From NCBI GenBank assembly GCA_965220365.1, contig OZ244823.1, positions 2,294,001 to 2,358,000 of the forward strand: a stretch of DNA of 64,000 nt, written 5' to 3'. Positions 1 through 8,850 of this stretch are shown one piece after another. Each line of letters begins with the position of its first letter. Positions within the stretch are counted from its first letter, which is position 1. Position numbers and translations under genes: made by a program. Below the pieces are notes generated by a model. The model ran no database searches. It had not been told where the DNA came from and saw nothing but the letters and a program-made list of their open reading frames with translations. This DNA comes from Bin80 sp965220365. GTDB lineage: Bacteria; Bacteroidota; Rhodothermia; Rhodothermales; Bin80.

Positions 1-539
1 AGCTGTTCCCGAACGCCACGCTGATCCATGATCGTTTTCATTTGATCCAGTATCTCAACAAAGCGATCGATCAAGTGCGCAGACGCGAGGTCAAGCAGCA
101 CGATGCGCTCAAACAGAGCCGCTACGCACTCCTGAAAAACGAAGCGAACCGCACTGTAAATCAGGAAGAGATTTTCCAGGCCATCCAGAAATTGAACTTG
201 CAAGTCAGCATTGCCTGGAGGCTCAGAGAGGACTTCAAGGCCATCTTTCGATGCCGCACTTTCGCGGAGGCAAAAAAGTACTTTGAACTCTGGCTTGAGC
301 AGGTGAACGAGGAGGCCGTAAAGGAGCTCATCCAGATCGCCGAGATGTTTGAACGACACCGAGAAGGTGTCTGCAATGCGCTGTGTCATGAACAGTCCAA
401 TGCCAGAGCCGAGCGAATCAACGGCAAAATCCAAGAAATCAAAACCGTTGCAAGAGGATACAGAAAATTCGAGAACTTCCGAAGCGCTATCCTCTTTTTC
501 CATGGAGGTTTAGATCTCTATCCACAATATTCGCGGTAG
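1..539 (+). CDS. ISL3-family transposase, C-terminal part (cut by window edge)
   Basis: The frame is open from base 3 to the stop at 537-539, so the gene starts outside the window. The visible ~178 residues begin with a P-N-A-T-L-I-H-D-R-F-H segment followed by L-N-K-A-I-D-Q-V-R-R-R-E. This matches the catalytic DDE core of ISL3 transposases, which have an acidic residue followed by RFH. The end (E-R-I-N-G-K-I-Q-E-I-K-T-V-A-R-G-Y-R, then a short F-R tail) is the usual ISL3 C-terminus. The element's right inverted repeat is not visible: coding-like sequence of an unrelated DUF5655 domain follows within about 12 bases of the stop, so the right end of the IS is probably lost. Whether the gene is intact at its 5' end cannot be judged here. 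Confidence 0.85.
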   Translation, partial: LFPNATLIHDRFHLIQYLNKAIDQVRRREVKQHDALKQSRYALLKNEANRTVNQEEIFQAIQKLNLQVSIAWRLREDFKAIFRCRTFAEAKKYFELWLEQVNEEAVKELIQIAEMFERHREGVCNALCHEQSNARAERINGKIQEIKTVARGYRKFENFRSAILFFHGGLDLYPQYSR

Positions 540-938
540 AACCATATAATTGAGAAATATCGTCCAAAGGATAAAGGTCATCAGTATAGCCTATCTGACC
601 ATAAGCATCTTAGTATAGATAGTCCTCAGCGCCCGCTCTTTGACCATATTCGCAGAGAGATTTTGGCTCTTGATCCTTGTGTCACAGAAAGAATTCTAAA
701 ACTATACATAGCGTTTAAAGCTGAGACTAATTTTGTTGATATAATTCCACAAAAAAGCCGCTTACTCCTCATATTAAATTTGCGGTTCCATGAACTAGAT
801 GACCCAAGAAATCTGGCGAAAGACATTACCAACCTCGGTCGCTGGGGCAATGGAGATGTAGAGGTTGACCTAAGTAGCGAACGTGAACTGCGGTATGTCA
901 TGGGGCTCGTAGTTCAGGCTTTTGAGAAGCAGATGTAA
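540..938 (+). pseudogene. DUF5655-domain protein remnant (5' end missing)
   Basis: The frame continues open directly after the ISL3 stop codon and encodes a recognisable DUF5655 domain: Y-S-L-S-D-H near the start, then L-A-L-D-P-C-V-T-E, L-Y-I-A-F-K-A-E-T-N-F-V-D-I-I-P-Q, D-D-P-R-N-L-A-K-D-I-T, G-R-W-G-N-G-D-V-E-V, and Y-V-M-G-L-V-V-Q-A-F near the stop. Similarity to the family begins around base 552, well before the first usable start (TTG at 663), so the N-terminus of the original protein is gone. DUF5655 normally sits at the C-terminus of longer proteins of unknown biochemical role, often near DNA-modification or defence genes. I infer that an ISL3-associated rearrangement removed the upstream part. 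A short product from TTG 663 (91 residues) is possible but would be a partial domain. Confidence 0.7.
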
Positions 939-1128
939 AATGAGATTATGATCCAACACAAGTAGTGGCATAGTCAAATTGATGGGAAATCTCTCAGCGA
1001 TGCAAGTGCATTTTGAGAAGAGTGAGTATTCTCGAAAAGATCTCTCGCTCAAATTATCAAACCGTCTATAGTGACCGTTTGAAATCTACATTGGAATTAT
1101 TATCCCTTGCGTAATCTATATATAGAGC

Positions 1129-2370
1129 ATGATTCATAACTCCCTCTCTGGTGTGGGAATTTGCCTCGAAACCAGTTGGCAAACGCTTGGGGTTATCTTG
1201 GAATACATCGAAAAAGATGTGCCAGTATGCATGTTAAGCATTTACTGGCCAAGCTCTACAGTCGATCAGGCACTGGCCTCAATAGGGATTGAGTACGTCA
1301 TCACTAGAAGAAAAGATCTAACGGCCAAACGAATCGATCCTATCTCCACATATTCCAGTCGTCTCGATTTTGAAAAGATTCGTGGGAATCCTGGAAGTAT
1401 TGCCACAATCATGCATACGTCTGGTAGTTCTGCCGAGCCTAAAGCTGTGGTGCATACGCTGGACAATCACATTGTCAGTGCCGAGAACGCCTGTTCGAAA
1501 CTGAATTTGGGGAGTGATGATCGGTGGCTGCTCAGTCTCCCTCTGTGGCATGTATCTGGCATGAGCATCGTTTTCCGATGCTTAATGTCGGGGGCAGAAA
1601 TCGTAATTCCCGACCCGGAAATGCCGCTTATGGAAGCACTATCCATTCATAAAATTACTCACGTATCCATGGTTGCAGCCCAGCTCATGCAGGTCGTAGA
1701 TCAGCCGCCCCCTGCAAGTCTGCGTGCCGCCATAGTAGGAGGCGGCCCTACACCTCATCATATTCTGGATCAGGGCATAGAAGTGGGCTGGCCGATTCGG
1801 ACAACATATGGTATGACCGAAACCAGCTCAATGGTAACCCTCAGTAGCAAGAAATTCCCCTACGGCTCCTCAGGGCAAATACTTCAAGGAAACGAGCTTA
1901 AGATTGCCGAAGATGGCGAAATCCTGGTCCGTAGCCCGGCGGTGTGCTTGGGATACCTACATGGAGATAGGGTGCAAAGTGTGGTGGATAATGATGGCTG
2001 GCTCCATACCGGTGATCTGGGAAAACTGGACCCGACGGGGCAGCTGTATGTTTTGGGGCGCAAGGATAATATGTTTATTTCAGGAGGCGAAAATATCAGC
2101 CCCGAAGAAATCGAACAGGTCGTGCACACTTTCCCTGAAGTCCAGGAATCCATCGTGGTACCGGTGCCTGATTCCAGATTTGGTCAACGCCCCGTAGCCT
2201 TTATTCGTGGATGTTCAGACTTTGACGGTCTAACGCATTTTCTTGCCCAACACCTTCCAAAATTCAAAATCCCGACCTTTTATTCCTGGCCAACAGAGAT
2301 GCCTTCAACCTCTCTCAAGCATAATCGAAAATCGTTGACTAACTTGGCGATTCAGCTTCAGCATATATAA
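1129..2370 (+). CDS. menE: o-succinylbenzoate--CoA ligase-like AMP-forming enzyme
   Basis: This is a member of the ANL superfamily of adenylate-forming enzymes. The P-loop-like motif H-T-S-G-S-S-A-E-P-K-A is near residue 88. The stretch S-L-P-L-W-H-V-S-G-M-S-I-V-F-R is characteristic of MenE, which activates o-succinylbenzoate to its CoA ester in menaquinone synthesis. Y-G-M-T-E-T-S-S, T-G-D-L-G and G-R-K-D-N-M-F-I-S-G-G-E-N follow in the usual order, and L-K-H-N-R-K near the C-terminus supplies the likely catalytic lysine. At 413 residues it is shorter than typical MenE (about 450-490), and the shortage is at the N-terminus. No other men gene is adjacent. An ATG start at 1129 is used because the frame has no better upstream start. 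An orphan acyl-CoA ligase of another specificity remains possible. Confidence 0.75.
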   Translation: MIHNSLSGVGICLETSWQTLGVILEYIEKDVPVCMLSIYWPSSTVDQALASIGIEYVITRRKDLTAKRIDPISTYSSRLDFEKIRGNPGSIATIMHTSGSSAEPKAVVHTLDNHIVSAENACSKLNLGSDDRWLLSLPLWHVSGMSIVFRCLMSGAEIVIPDPEMPLMEALSIHKITHVSMVAAQLMQVVDQPPPASLRAAIVGGGPTPHHILDQGIEVGWPIRTTYGMTETSSMVTLSSKKFPYGSSGQILQGNELKIAEDGEILVRSPAVCLGYLHGDRVQSVVDNDGWLHTGDLGKLDPTGQLYVLGRKDNMFISGGENISPEEIEQVVHTFPEVQESIVVPVPDSRFGQRPVAFIRGCSDFDGLTHFLAQHLPKFKIPTFYSWPTEMPSTSLKHNRKSLTNLAIQLQHI

Positions 2371-2434
2371 GTTTCTATAGCAGGTTGATGATTATTTTGA
2401 GGTATATCATCGGGTTTACCATTTCTTGTGTGTT

Positions 2435-4507
2435 ATGAAACATCAGATAGGTAATGATCAGCTTTTTCAGACTCCGGGAAAGGCCGGGGATAAGGCGCGT
2501 ACTCTTTCCCGCCATGTGATCCGGCGATTCGCTGATTGCCTGCTTCTATGTACTCTACTAGCGGCTGCACGGGTTGATGCTCAAGACCGCGAAGTACGTA
2601 TGCAGAGGATTCTTTTGGAGCGTATTCAGGAGCGTGCGGCGAATTCCAAACGGGCCGATATCGTCAGTGCCCAGGCGGTTGCATCCGAAGCGGATTCGTT
2701 GGTATTGGTGAGTCTTTACAATTTTTCTGGGGGCGCGTCTTGGTTTGATAATTCTGGATGGCTCCAGGAGCCAGTTTCCGAATGGTATGGAGTGGCTCTG
2801 AATGACAGTGGACGAGTTACCTCAGTTGACCTCAATGGTAATGGATTGGCAGGATTCATCCCGATTGGAATCGGAACAATGGAGAAACTGGAAATCCTGG
2901 ACCTCTCAGACAACCGACTCACTTTTTCAATCCCCGCATCACTCTCTAACCTGAGTTTGCTCAGGGAATTAATTCTTTGGGGCAATCAACTCGACGGGCT
3001 TATTCCCCCTGAACTGGGCCAAATGCCAGCCCTGGAAAGACTGTCCCTCTTCCTGAATCGGTTAAGTGGACCGATTCCCCCAGAATTGGGGTCCATCAAG
3101 ACTTTGAAACGGTTATACCTTGACTTTAATGGCTTGGAAGGTACGATCCCCGTTGAATTAGCGGATATTGAAGGGCTCATTGAATTGTTTGTCGATGGAA
3201 ATAGCCTAACGGGAACTCTTCCACTTGAACTAACACAATTACGATTTCTTGTCTCGCTTTTTGCTGGCTTTAATGATTTGACGGGACCGGTTCCAGCAGA
3301 ACTGGCAAGGATGCCCGCACTGCAGAATTTGTCACTGGAGGGCAACCAGCACACGGACGTAATCCCCTCCGAGCTGACAACGGCAAGGGATTTGACAAAA
3401 TTGCACTTAGCTCATAATCGCCTCAGTGGATCCATCCCCGAAGGGTTTGGAGAATTACCTTTTCTCACTATTCTGGATTTAGAGGGAAATCAGTTGACCG
3501 GCAACCTGCCGCCAGACTTAGGAAACAGCCCAAATATGCGAATCCTGAATCTCTCGGGTAATCAGCTCACAGGTCAGGTGAATTCGTTGCCAGTCACACT
3601 AGATGAACTTCATTTGCGCCAGAATCAACTGACCGGAGATTTCCCCTCAATCATCGGGCCGCTCACGTCGCTACGTAAAATCGATCTTAGAGAAAATGCT
3701 TTCTCGGGGATGCTTGAAGTTGTCTACGGTCATCAGAGACTGGTTGATATTCGCTTAAGCAACAACCAGTTCACCGGTGGGTTTTCGCCTCCGCGCAGGA
3801 CGATCTATTACCTGGAATATCTGGATCTTGCCAATAATGATCTCCATCAGATTGGTGCGCTTACCGAGTGGGCATTTCTGGATACGATCGATGTATCCGG
3901 GAATCAGCTCAACTTTACAGGCTTGCTGTCGAATGTTGGGTTGATTAATCGTGACTCATTTACGTATGCACCGCAGGACTCTCTGACTACATGGGTACAG
4001 AGAACTGATACAGAGGTTATTTTCAGCGTGGCTGATTCGGCAGACGGGAATGTATATCAATGGTATCGGGATGGGAATGCTTTGGATGGGGCAAATTCTG
4101 CATCCGTACGTATTGATGCCAATGAACCGGTCGCTGAGTATTACTGCGAGGTGACGAACGATATGCTACCAGACCTGACGCTCACCAGTACGGTTAAATC
4201 AACGGACGCCACGCCCACGCATACCGATCCCCTGCCAGAGAAAATCGAAGCCGTTACCGTTGGCCAGAATTTCCCCAACCCCTTTCAGAGAGGGACTGCA
4301 ATCCCAATTTCACTGACGGAGCCTGGCCTAGTTCAAATCACCATCTACGATATTGCCGGTCGCAAAGCTCAGACGTTAAGAGAGGCAATGAGTGCTGGCG
4401 AACATATGATATGGATCACAGCTGCTGGGTTGGCTTCGGGAAGCTACGGCTATGTGGTTCACGCTGGGGAGCATCATGTTACAGGTTCGATGGTGCTTAT
4501 TAAGTAG
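2435..4507 (+). CDS. Secreted leucine-rich-repeat protein with T9SS sorting tail
   Basis: The ATG at 2435 gives a 690-residue protein. A basic N-terminus precedes a hydrophobic stretch around residues 33-50 ending A-R-V-D-A-Q, consistent with a signal peptide. From about residue 85 to 500 there are some sixteen leucine-rich repeats of the plant-like type (x-L-x-x-L-x-L-x-x-N-x-L-T-G-x-I-P). An Ig-like segment (about 520-590, with a Y-Q-W-Y-R-D-G motif) follows. The last ~80 residues (N-F-P-N-P-F, I-Y-D-I-A-G-R, S-G-S-Y-G-Y, ending V-L-I-K) form a type A sorting domain of the type IX secretion system. The protein is inferred to be exported and cell-surface attached or released. Its ligand is unknown. 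It lies between menE and an oxidoreductase with no obvious operon partner. Confidence 0.85.
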   Translation: MKHQIGNDQLFQTPGKAGDKARTLSRHVIRRFADCLLLCTLLAAARVDAQDREVRMQRILLERIQERAANSKRADIVSAQAVASEADSLVLVSLYNFSGGASWFDNSGWLQEPVSEWYGVALNDSGRVTSVDLNGNGLAGFIPIGIGTMEKLEILDLSDNRLTFSIPASLSNLSLLRELILWGNQLDGLIPPELGQMPALERLSLFLNRLSGPIPPELGSIKTLKRLYLDFNGLEGTIPVELADIEGLIELFVDGNSLTGTLPLELTQLRFLVSLFAGFNDLTGPVPAELARMPALQNLSLEGNQHTDVIPSELTTARDLTKLHLAHNRLSGSIPEGFGELPFLTILDLEGNQLTGNLPPDLGNSPNMRILNLSGNQLTGQVNSLPVTLDELHLRQNQLTGDFPSIIGPLTSLRKIDLRENAFSGMLEVVYGHQRLVDIRLSNNQFTGGFSPPRRTIYYLEYLDLANNDLHQIGALTEWAFLDTIDVSGNQLNFTGLLSNVGLINRDSFTYAPQDSLTTWVQRTDTEVIFSVADSADGNVYQWYRDGNALDGANSASVRIDANEPVAEYYCEVTNDMLPDLTLTSTVKSTDATPTHTDPLPEKIEAVTVGQNFPNPFQRGTAIPISLTEPGLVQITIYDIAGRKAQTLREAMSAGEHMIWITAAGLASGSYGYVVHAGEHHVTGSMVLIK

Positions 4508-4560
4508 ATCGGATCAATTTCCAGTCTGCCTCATAATTTGTATTGATTCCAGATTGATCC

Positions 4561-6177
4561 ATGTTCTCAAGACGATCATTCTTGCAACTTTCCAGCGGGG
4601 GACTATTGGCGTGGTCCCAATTTCATCGTGAATGGGAAGCAGATATAGCGATCATAGGAGGGGGAACGGGAGGATGTGCTGCAGCACTGGCGGCGCTGAG
4701 AATGAACCAAAAGGTGATTCTTACCGAAGAGACCGAATGGATTGGAGGGCAGTTCACGCAGCAGGGGGTCCCGCCGGATGAACATCGGTGGATTGAAGCC
4801 CATGGGGCAACCGCCAGCTATCTGGCATTCCGAAACGAAATCCGTAGTTACTACCGAAGGCTTTATCCGCTCATCAACCCTGAGGCCGAGCTTCTGAACC
4901 CGGGCACCTGTGGAGTCTCACGACTCTGTCATGAACCTCGGGCCGCCCTTGCAGTCCTCAATGACTGGTTCGCCCCCTACCTTAGCAGCGGACAACTCCA
5001 GATATTACTGAATACCCAGCCTATTTCTGCTGAGGTCCATGGCGACAAAATTCAGGCGGTCCATGTATCTCCCATGCAGGGTGTAATTCGGGCAAAGTAC
5101 TTTATTGATGCGACCGAGGATGGGCTGCTTCTTGATCTTTCACAGACAGAATATGTGATGGGCGCAGAGTCAGACACTGGTGAGTTGCATGCATCCACAC
5201 GTCCCGGCTCCCACAATATGCAGGCCCCTACATGGTGCTTTGCAATGGATTATCGTCCGGATGAAGATCATACAATTGAGCGGCCCGAGTCGTACGAATA
5301 CTGGCGCGACTATGTCCCTCCAGTTGGACCTCCATGGCCTGGAAAGCTTTTGAGTTTGACGTACAGCCATCCCATTACCCTGGAGCCAAGGACTGCATCA
5401 TTTGACCCAAGGCCTGGAGCGGTCACCGAAAACTTTAATCTATGGGTCTACCGCAGGCTGATAGATCCAGAGTTATTTGTATCAGGAACATATTCCGGGG
5501 GGATTTCCCTGGTGAACTGGCCTCAGAACGATTATATCAACGGCAATCTCTTTGGTACCCCTGACAGTAACCTCCATCGGCAGGCTGCTCGTGACCTGAG
5601 TTTGTCACTCTTTTACTGGCTTCAAACCGAAGTTCCACGAGAAGATGGTGGCCAAGGCTGGCCCGGACTCAGATTACGTGGCGATGTGATGGGAACGCCG
5701 GACGGACTCGCAAAAGCACCCTATTTACGGGAATCCAGGCGGATTCAGTCTGAGTTTACCGTCACCGAGTATCATGTGGGAGAAGAAGCTAGGGAAGGCA
5801 CGAATCGGGCCGAACATTTTAATGACTCAATCGGAGTTGGAAGCTATCGCATAGATTTGCATCCATCTACCGGAGGGGACAATTATATTGACGTTGCCTC
5901 ACTGCCTTTCGAAATCCCTCTAGGCGCATTGATCCCGATCCGGATGGAGAATTTGTTGCCCGCTGCAAAAAATATTGGAGTTACGCATATAACCGGTGGA
6001 TGCTATCGGCTACACCCGGTCGAATGGAATATCGGTGAATCGGCTGGCGCACTCGCTGCCTGGTGTATTGCTAAATCAACAACACCAAGAGGAGTGCGTG
6101 CAAATCATTTGAGCGAGTTCCAGAGTTTATTAACGGAGCAGGGAGTGCAGTTGCGATGGCCCGAATCAATCTACTAG
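4561..6177 (+). CDS. FAD-dependent oxidoreductase (FAD_oxidored family), exported
   Basis: The 538-residue protein starts S-R-R-S-F-L-Q-L-S-S-G-G-L-L-A, a twin-arginine (Tat)-like leader, although no clear cleavage site follows. The dinucleotide-binding motif G-G-G-T-G-G-C-A-A-A is near residue 33, followed by the acidic end of the second strand (T-E-E-T-E-W-I-G-G-Q-F). A conserved C-terminal segment (N-I-G-E-S-A-G-A-L-A-A-W-C-I) caps the FAD site. This belongs to the FAD_oxidored family (PF12831-type), whose members are flavoproteins of mostly undefined substrate. The next gene, a multihaem cytochrome, starts 3 bases after the stop, so the pair is probably co-transcribed. I infer that the flavoprotein may pass electrons to the cytochrome. 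Confidence 0.8.
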   Translation: MFSRRSFLQLSSGGLLAWSQFHREWEADIAIIGGGTGGCAAALAALRMNQKVILTEETEWIGGQFTQQGVPPDEHRWIEAHGATASYLAFRNEIRSYYRRLYPLINPEAELLNPGTCGVSRLCHEPRAALAVLNDWFAPYLSSGQLQILLNTQPISAEVHGDKIQAVHVSPMQGVIRAKYFIDATEDGLLLDLSQTEYVMGAESDTGELHASTRPGSHNMQAPTWCFAMDYRPDEDHTIERPESYEYWRDYVPPVGPPWPGKLLSLTYSHPITLEPRTASFDPRPGAVTENFNLWVYRRLIDPELFVSGTYSGGISLVNWPQNDYINGNLFGTPDSNLHRQAARDLSLSLFYWLQTEVPREDGGQGWPGLRLRGDVMGTPDGLAKAPYLRESRRIQSEFTVTEYHVGEEAREGTNRAEHFNDSIGVGSYRIDLHPSTGGDNYIDVASLPFEIPLGALIPIRMENLLPAAKNIGVTHITGGCYRLHPVEWNIGESAGALAAWCIAKSTTPRGVRANHLSEFQSLLTEQGVQLRWPESIY

Positions 6178-6180
6178 TGA

Positions 6181-8850
6181 ATGAGACGCCCGCGTACCCG
6201 CTACATACGATTACCTAAGCGTCAGCGACGATTGGTCGCTGTGCTGTTGGGAGGGTTTGCCGTACTGCTGGTCAACAGCCTGTTCCTATACCTGGTAGAG
6301 GGATCAACGGCGCTACTCTACATGAGCAATGTGCTTCTGCACATTGGGCTAGGGACATTGTTCGTCCTTCCTGCAGCAATCTTCCTGACCCTGCATCTGT
6401 CAAAGATGCCGCTGCGCAGCAACTGGAAAGCAACCTTGGCCGGAACGGTTACGGGAGCATCACTCATCACGTTGCTGTCCACTGGGTTTGGACTGGTATT
6501 TCTGGGGTCAACATGGGCAGCAGGGGTACTACTATACCTACATGTGATCTCTGTTGCCACATCAATCATCGGATTTGTGGTTCATGTTTCCTTGAAAGAG
6601 GGGATACGGTACCAGTTCTTGGAATGGGGACAGGCATTTCGTTCAGGTGGAGTCTATGTATGGCGCCATCCGCTCTCGCTGACACTGATTGGAGGGCTTG
6701 CCGTGACGTTTCTGGTTGGACTTGTGCCATGGTTGCAGGGTAGTGGCTCAATTTATGTAGAAGAGTCGGGGGAGAACCCTTTGGCCGCGTCTCAGGCAAT
6801 CCTGGCACATGAAGGATATCTTAGTGATGAGGATTTGGACAGGTCTGAGTCCTGTGGTCAGCAGGGATGCCATCCAGATGTCATGGCGCAATGGGAGTCA
6901 TCCGTTCATCGTTTCTCATCATTCAACAACCCCTATTACCTGAAGAGTATCGAAGCGTTGATTGAGCGAGGCGGCAATGATCCTGCTCGATGGTGTGCGT
7001 CTTGTCATGATCCATTAGTACTCTTTACAGGGCGGCTGACCGATGAGCAGATTTTAGACTTTGAGCATCCAACCTCTCAGGCAGGACTCACATGTTTTTC
7101 CTGTCATGCAATTGAGGCCCTGAGAGATGTCAAAGGGAACGGTAGGTACGTGATCTCTTCGCCAGACGAATACCCATTTGCCCGGGCCAATGATGATACC
7201 CGTAAATGGATTCACAATACGCTTCTGCGTGCCAATCCTGGCCCACATAGAAAAGCCATGCTCAAACCTGTCCATCAGACCATGGAATTTTGTGGCACCT
7301 GTCATAAAGTGGGCCTGCCTCCCGAAGTGAATAACTATCGCTGGAAGCGCGGACAGAATGAATACGATGCTTGGCAAAACAGTGGCACGAGTGGGAATAC
7401 AGTTCGATCATTCTATTTGCCCGAGGAGCCCCTTTCCTGTATTGATTGCCATATGCCACAGGTAGCGTCTGAGGATCAGGGAGGGATCGATGGATTTATC
7501 CGCAGTCACTCGTTTGCGGCAGCGAATACTGCGATCCCTGCACTTAAGGGATATCCCCAGCAGGTACAGGATGTCCAGGAGTCGTTGCAGTCTTCCGCAT
7601 CGGTGGACATTTTTGCGGTTACCGTAGATGGCCAGTTCTATGGTCCTAATAGCGTCATGCCCCCTCTGAGACCAGGGGCGGAAGTAGAGGTTACTGTCGT
7701 TGTTCGGAATCGGCGCGTGGGACATCTACTTCCCGGGGGAACGAACGATTCCAATGAAATGTGGCTTGAATTTTCTGCCACGGATTCAATGGGAACAGAG
7801 ATATTGCTCTCCGGTGGCTTAGATGCAAAGGGTCGAGTGGATTCAACCACACATTTTTGGGGTGCCGTGCAGGTGGATCGTGCCAGCCAAGCGATTAATC
7901 GGCGTAATGCTCAGGACTGGATTGCTACCGTCTATGCTCATATGATTGGACCGGGTACTGCGCATACGGTACATTATGGTTTTCGGGTGCCATCGCATAC
8001 AGCTATCCATACTTTGTCCGCCAGTTTGTATCACCGCAAGTTCAAGTGGTACTTTCATAACTGGACATTTCGCGGCCGTGTGGCCCCAGGTCAGCCGGAT
8101 TCTCTGGCACGTAAAGAAGTGGATTTGCGACGATGGGAACTGGGGCCAGGTGAAGCTCCCGAGATCCCGATCACTCTGATGGCGTCCGATAGACGGCTGG
8201 AAGGAGATCAACCAGATACGACGTATGCCTTATGGGAGCGCTGGAATGACTATGGAATTGGACTGTTTCTTGAAGGAGATACCCGTGGCGCACTGGAGGC
8301 ATTCAATCAGGTCTCGATGATTGCTCCGCAAAGCCCGGAAGGGCCTATCAACTTGGCACGGGTACATCTTGCCGAAGGCAGTCTCGAAGCGGCGGAGACA
8401 CAGCTTGAAGAAGCAGAAGAAAGAGAGCCGGGATATCTCAAGACGGCGTACTTCCGTGCTGAAGTGCTGAGAGGTTATGGAAGATACGATAATGCGATTA
8501 CAGAATGGTTGAAAGTGTATGAGGTCTACCCAAATGATCGCGTGCTTTTGCTCGCCATTGCACGAATGCATTATCTGATGGAGCACTACGATACGGCTCT
8601 GCAATGGATCGACCGCGTGCTTACAATTGATCCTGAGGACTTGGGAGGCTTATACAACAGGATGCTCACGCTCGGTGCACTGGAGCGGACTGAGGAGCTT
8701 CAGGAAGCACAGAGACTGTATGAATTCTACAAAGAAGACGAGACGGCCCTCGCCGTCACTGGTCCCTATAAACAACGCCATCCATCCGATAATCTTCTGG
8801 CGCAGCCTATCCATCGACACAGCTTGAGCCCAGTCCAACGTCAGCCCTGA
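6181..8850 (+). CDS. Membrane-anchored multihaem cytochrome c with TPR C-terminus
   Basis: The 889-residue protein begins with about five hydrophobic helices (roughly residues 17-195). A cytochrome region follows with haem-attachment motifs at about residues 223 (C-G-Q-Q-G-C-H, CX4CH spacing), 271 (CASCH), 305 (CFSCH), 371 (CGTCH) and 420 (CIDCH). These resemble the cytochrome c554/multihaem class. A beta-rich region spans about 450-670, and tetratricopeptide-like repeats run from about 690 to 860. The architecture suggests a periplasmic electron-transfer domain anchored in the inner membrane, with a protein-binding tail. It starts 3 bases after the flavoprotein gene. Its 3' end overlaps the convergent murA gene by 10 bases. 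The electron donor and acceptor are unknown. Confidence 0.8.
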   Translation: MRRPRTRYIRLPKRQRRLVAVLLGGFAVLLVNSLFLYLVEGSTALLYMSNVLLHIGLGTLFVLPAAIFLTLHLSKMPLRSNWKATLAGTVTGASLITLLSTGFGLVFLGSTWAAGVLLYLHVISVATSIIGFVVHVSLKEGIRYQFLEWGQAFRSGGVYVWRHPLSLTLIGGLAVTFLVGLVPWLQGSGSIYVEESGENPLAASQAILAHEGYLSDEDLDRSESCGQQGCHPDVMAQWESSVHRFSSFNNPYYLKSIEALIERGGNDPARWCASCHDPLVLFTGRLTDEQILDFEHPTSQAGLTCFSCHAIEALRDVKGNGRYVISSPDEYPFARANDDTRKWIHNTLLRANPGPHRKAMLKPVHQTMEFCGTCHKVGLPPEVNNYRWKRGQNEYDAWQNSGTSGNTVRSFYLPEEPLSCIDCHMPQVASEDQGGIDGFIRSHSFAAANTAIPALKGYPQQVQDVQESLQSSASVDIFAVTVDGQFYGPNSVMPPLRPGAEVEVTVVVRNRRVGHLLPGGTNDSNEMWLEFSATDSMGTEILLSGGLDAKGRVDSTTHFWGAVQVDRASQAINRRNAQDWIATVYAHMIGPGTAHTVHYGFRVPSHTAIHTLSASLYHRKFKWYFHNWTFRGRVAPGQPDSLARKEVDLRRWELGPGEAPEIPITLMASDRRLEGDQPDTTYALWERWNDYGIGLFLEGDTRGALEAFNQVSMIAPQSPEGPINLARVHLAEGSLEAAETQLEEAEEREPGYLKTAYFRAEVLRGYGRYDNAITEWLKVYEVYPNDRVLLLAIARMHYLMEHYDTALQWIDRVLTIDPEDLGGLYNRMLTLGALERTEELQEAQRLYEFYKEDETALAVTGPYKQRHPSDNLLAQPIHRHSLSPVQRQP

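Noticed and set aside
7843..8211. Minus-strand frames opposite the cytochrome gene
   Set aside because: Shadows of a gene with clear haem motifs and TPR repeats.
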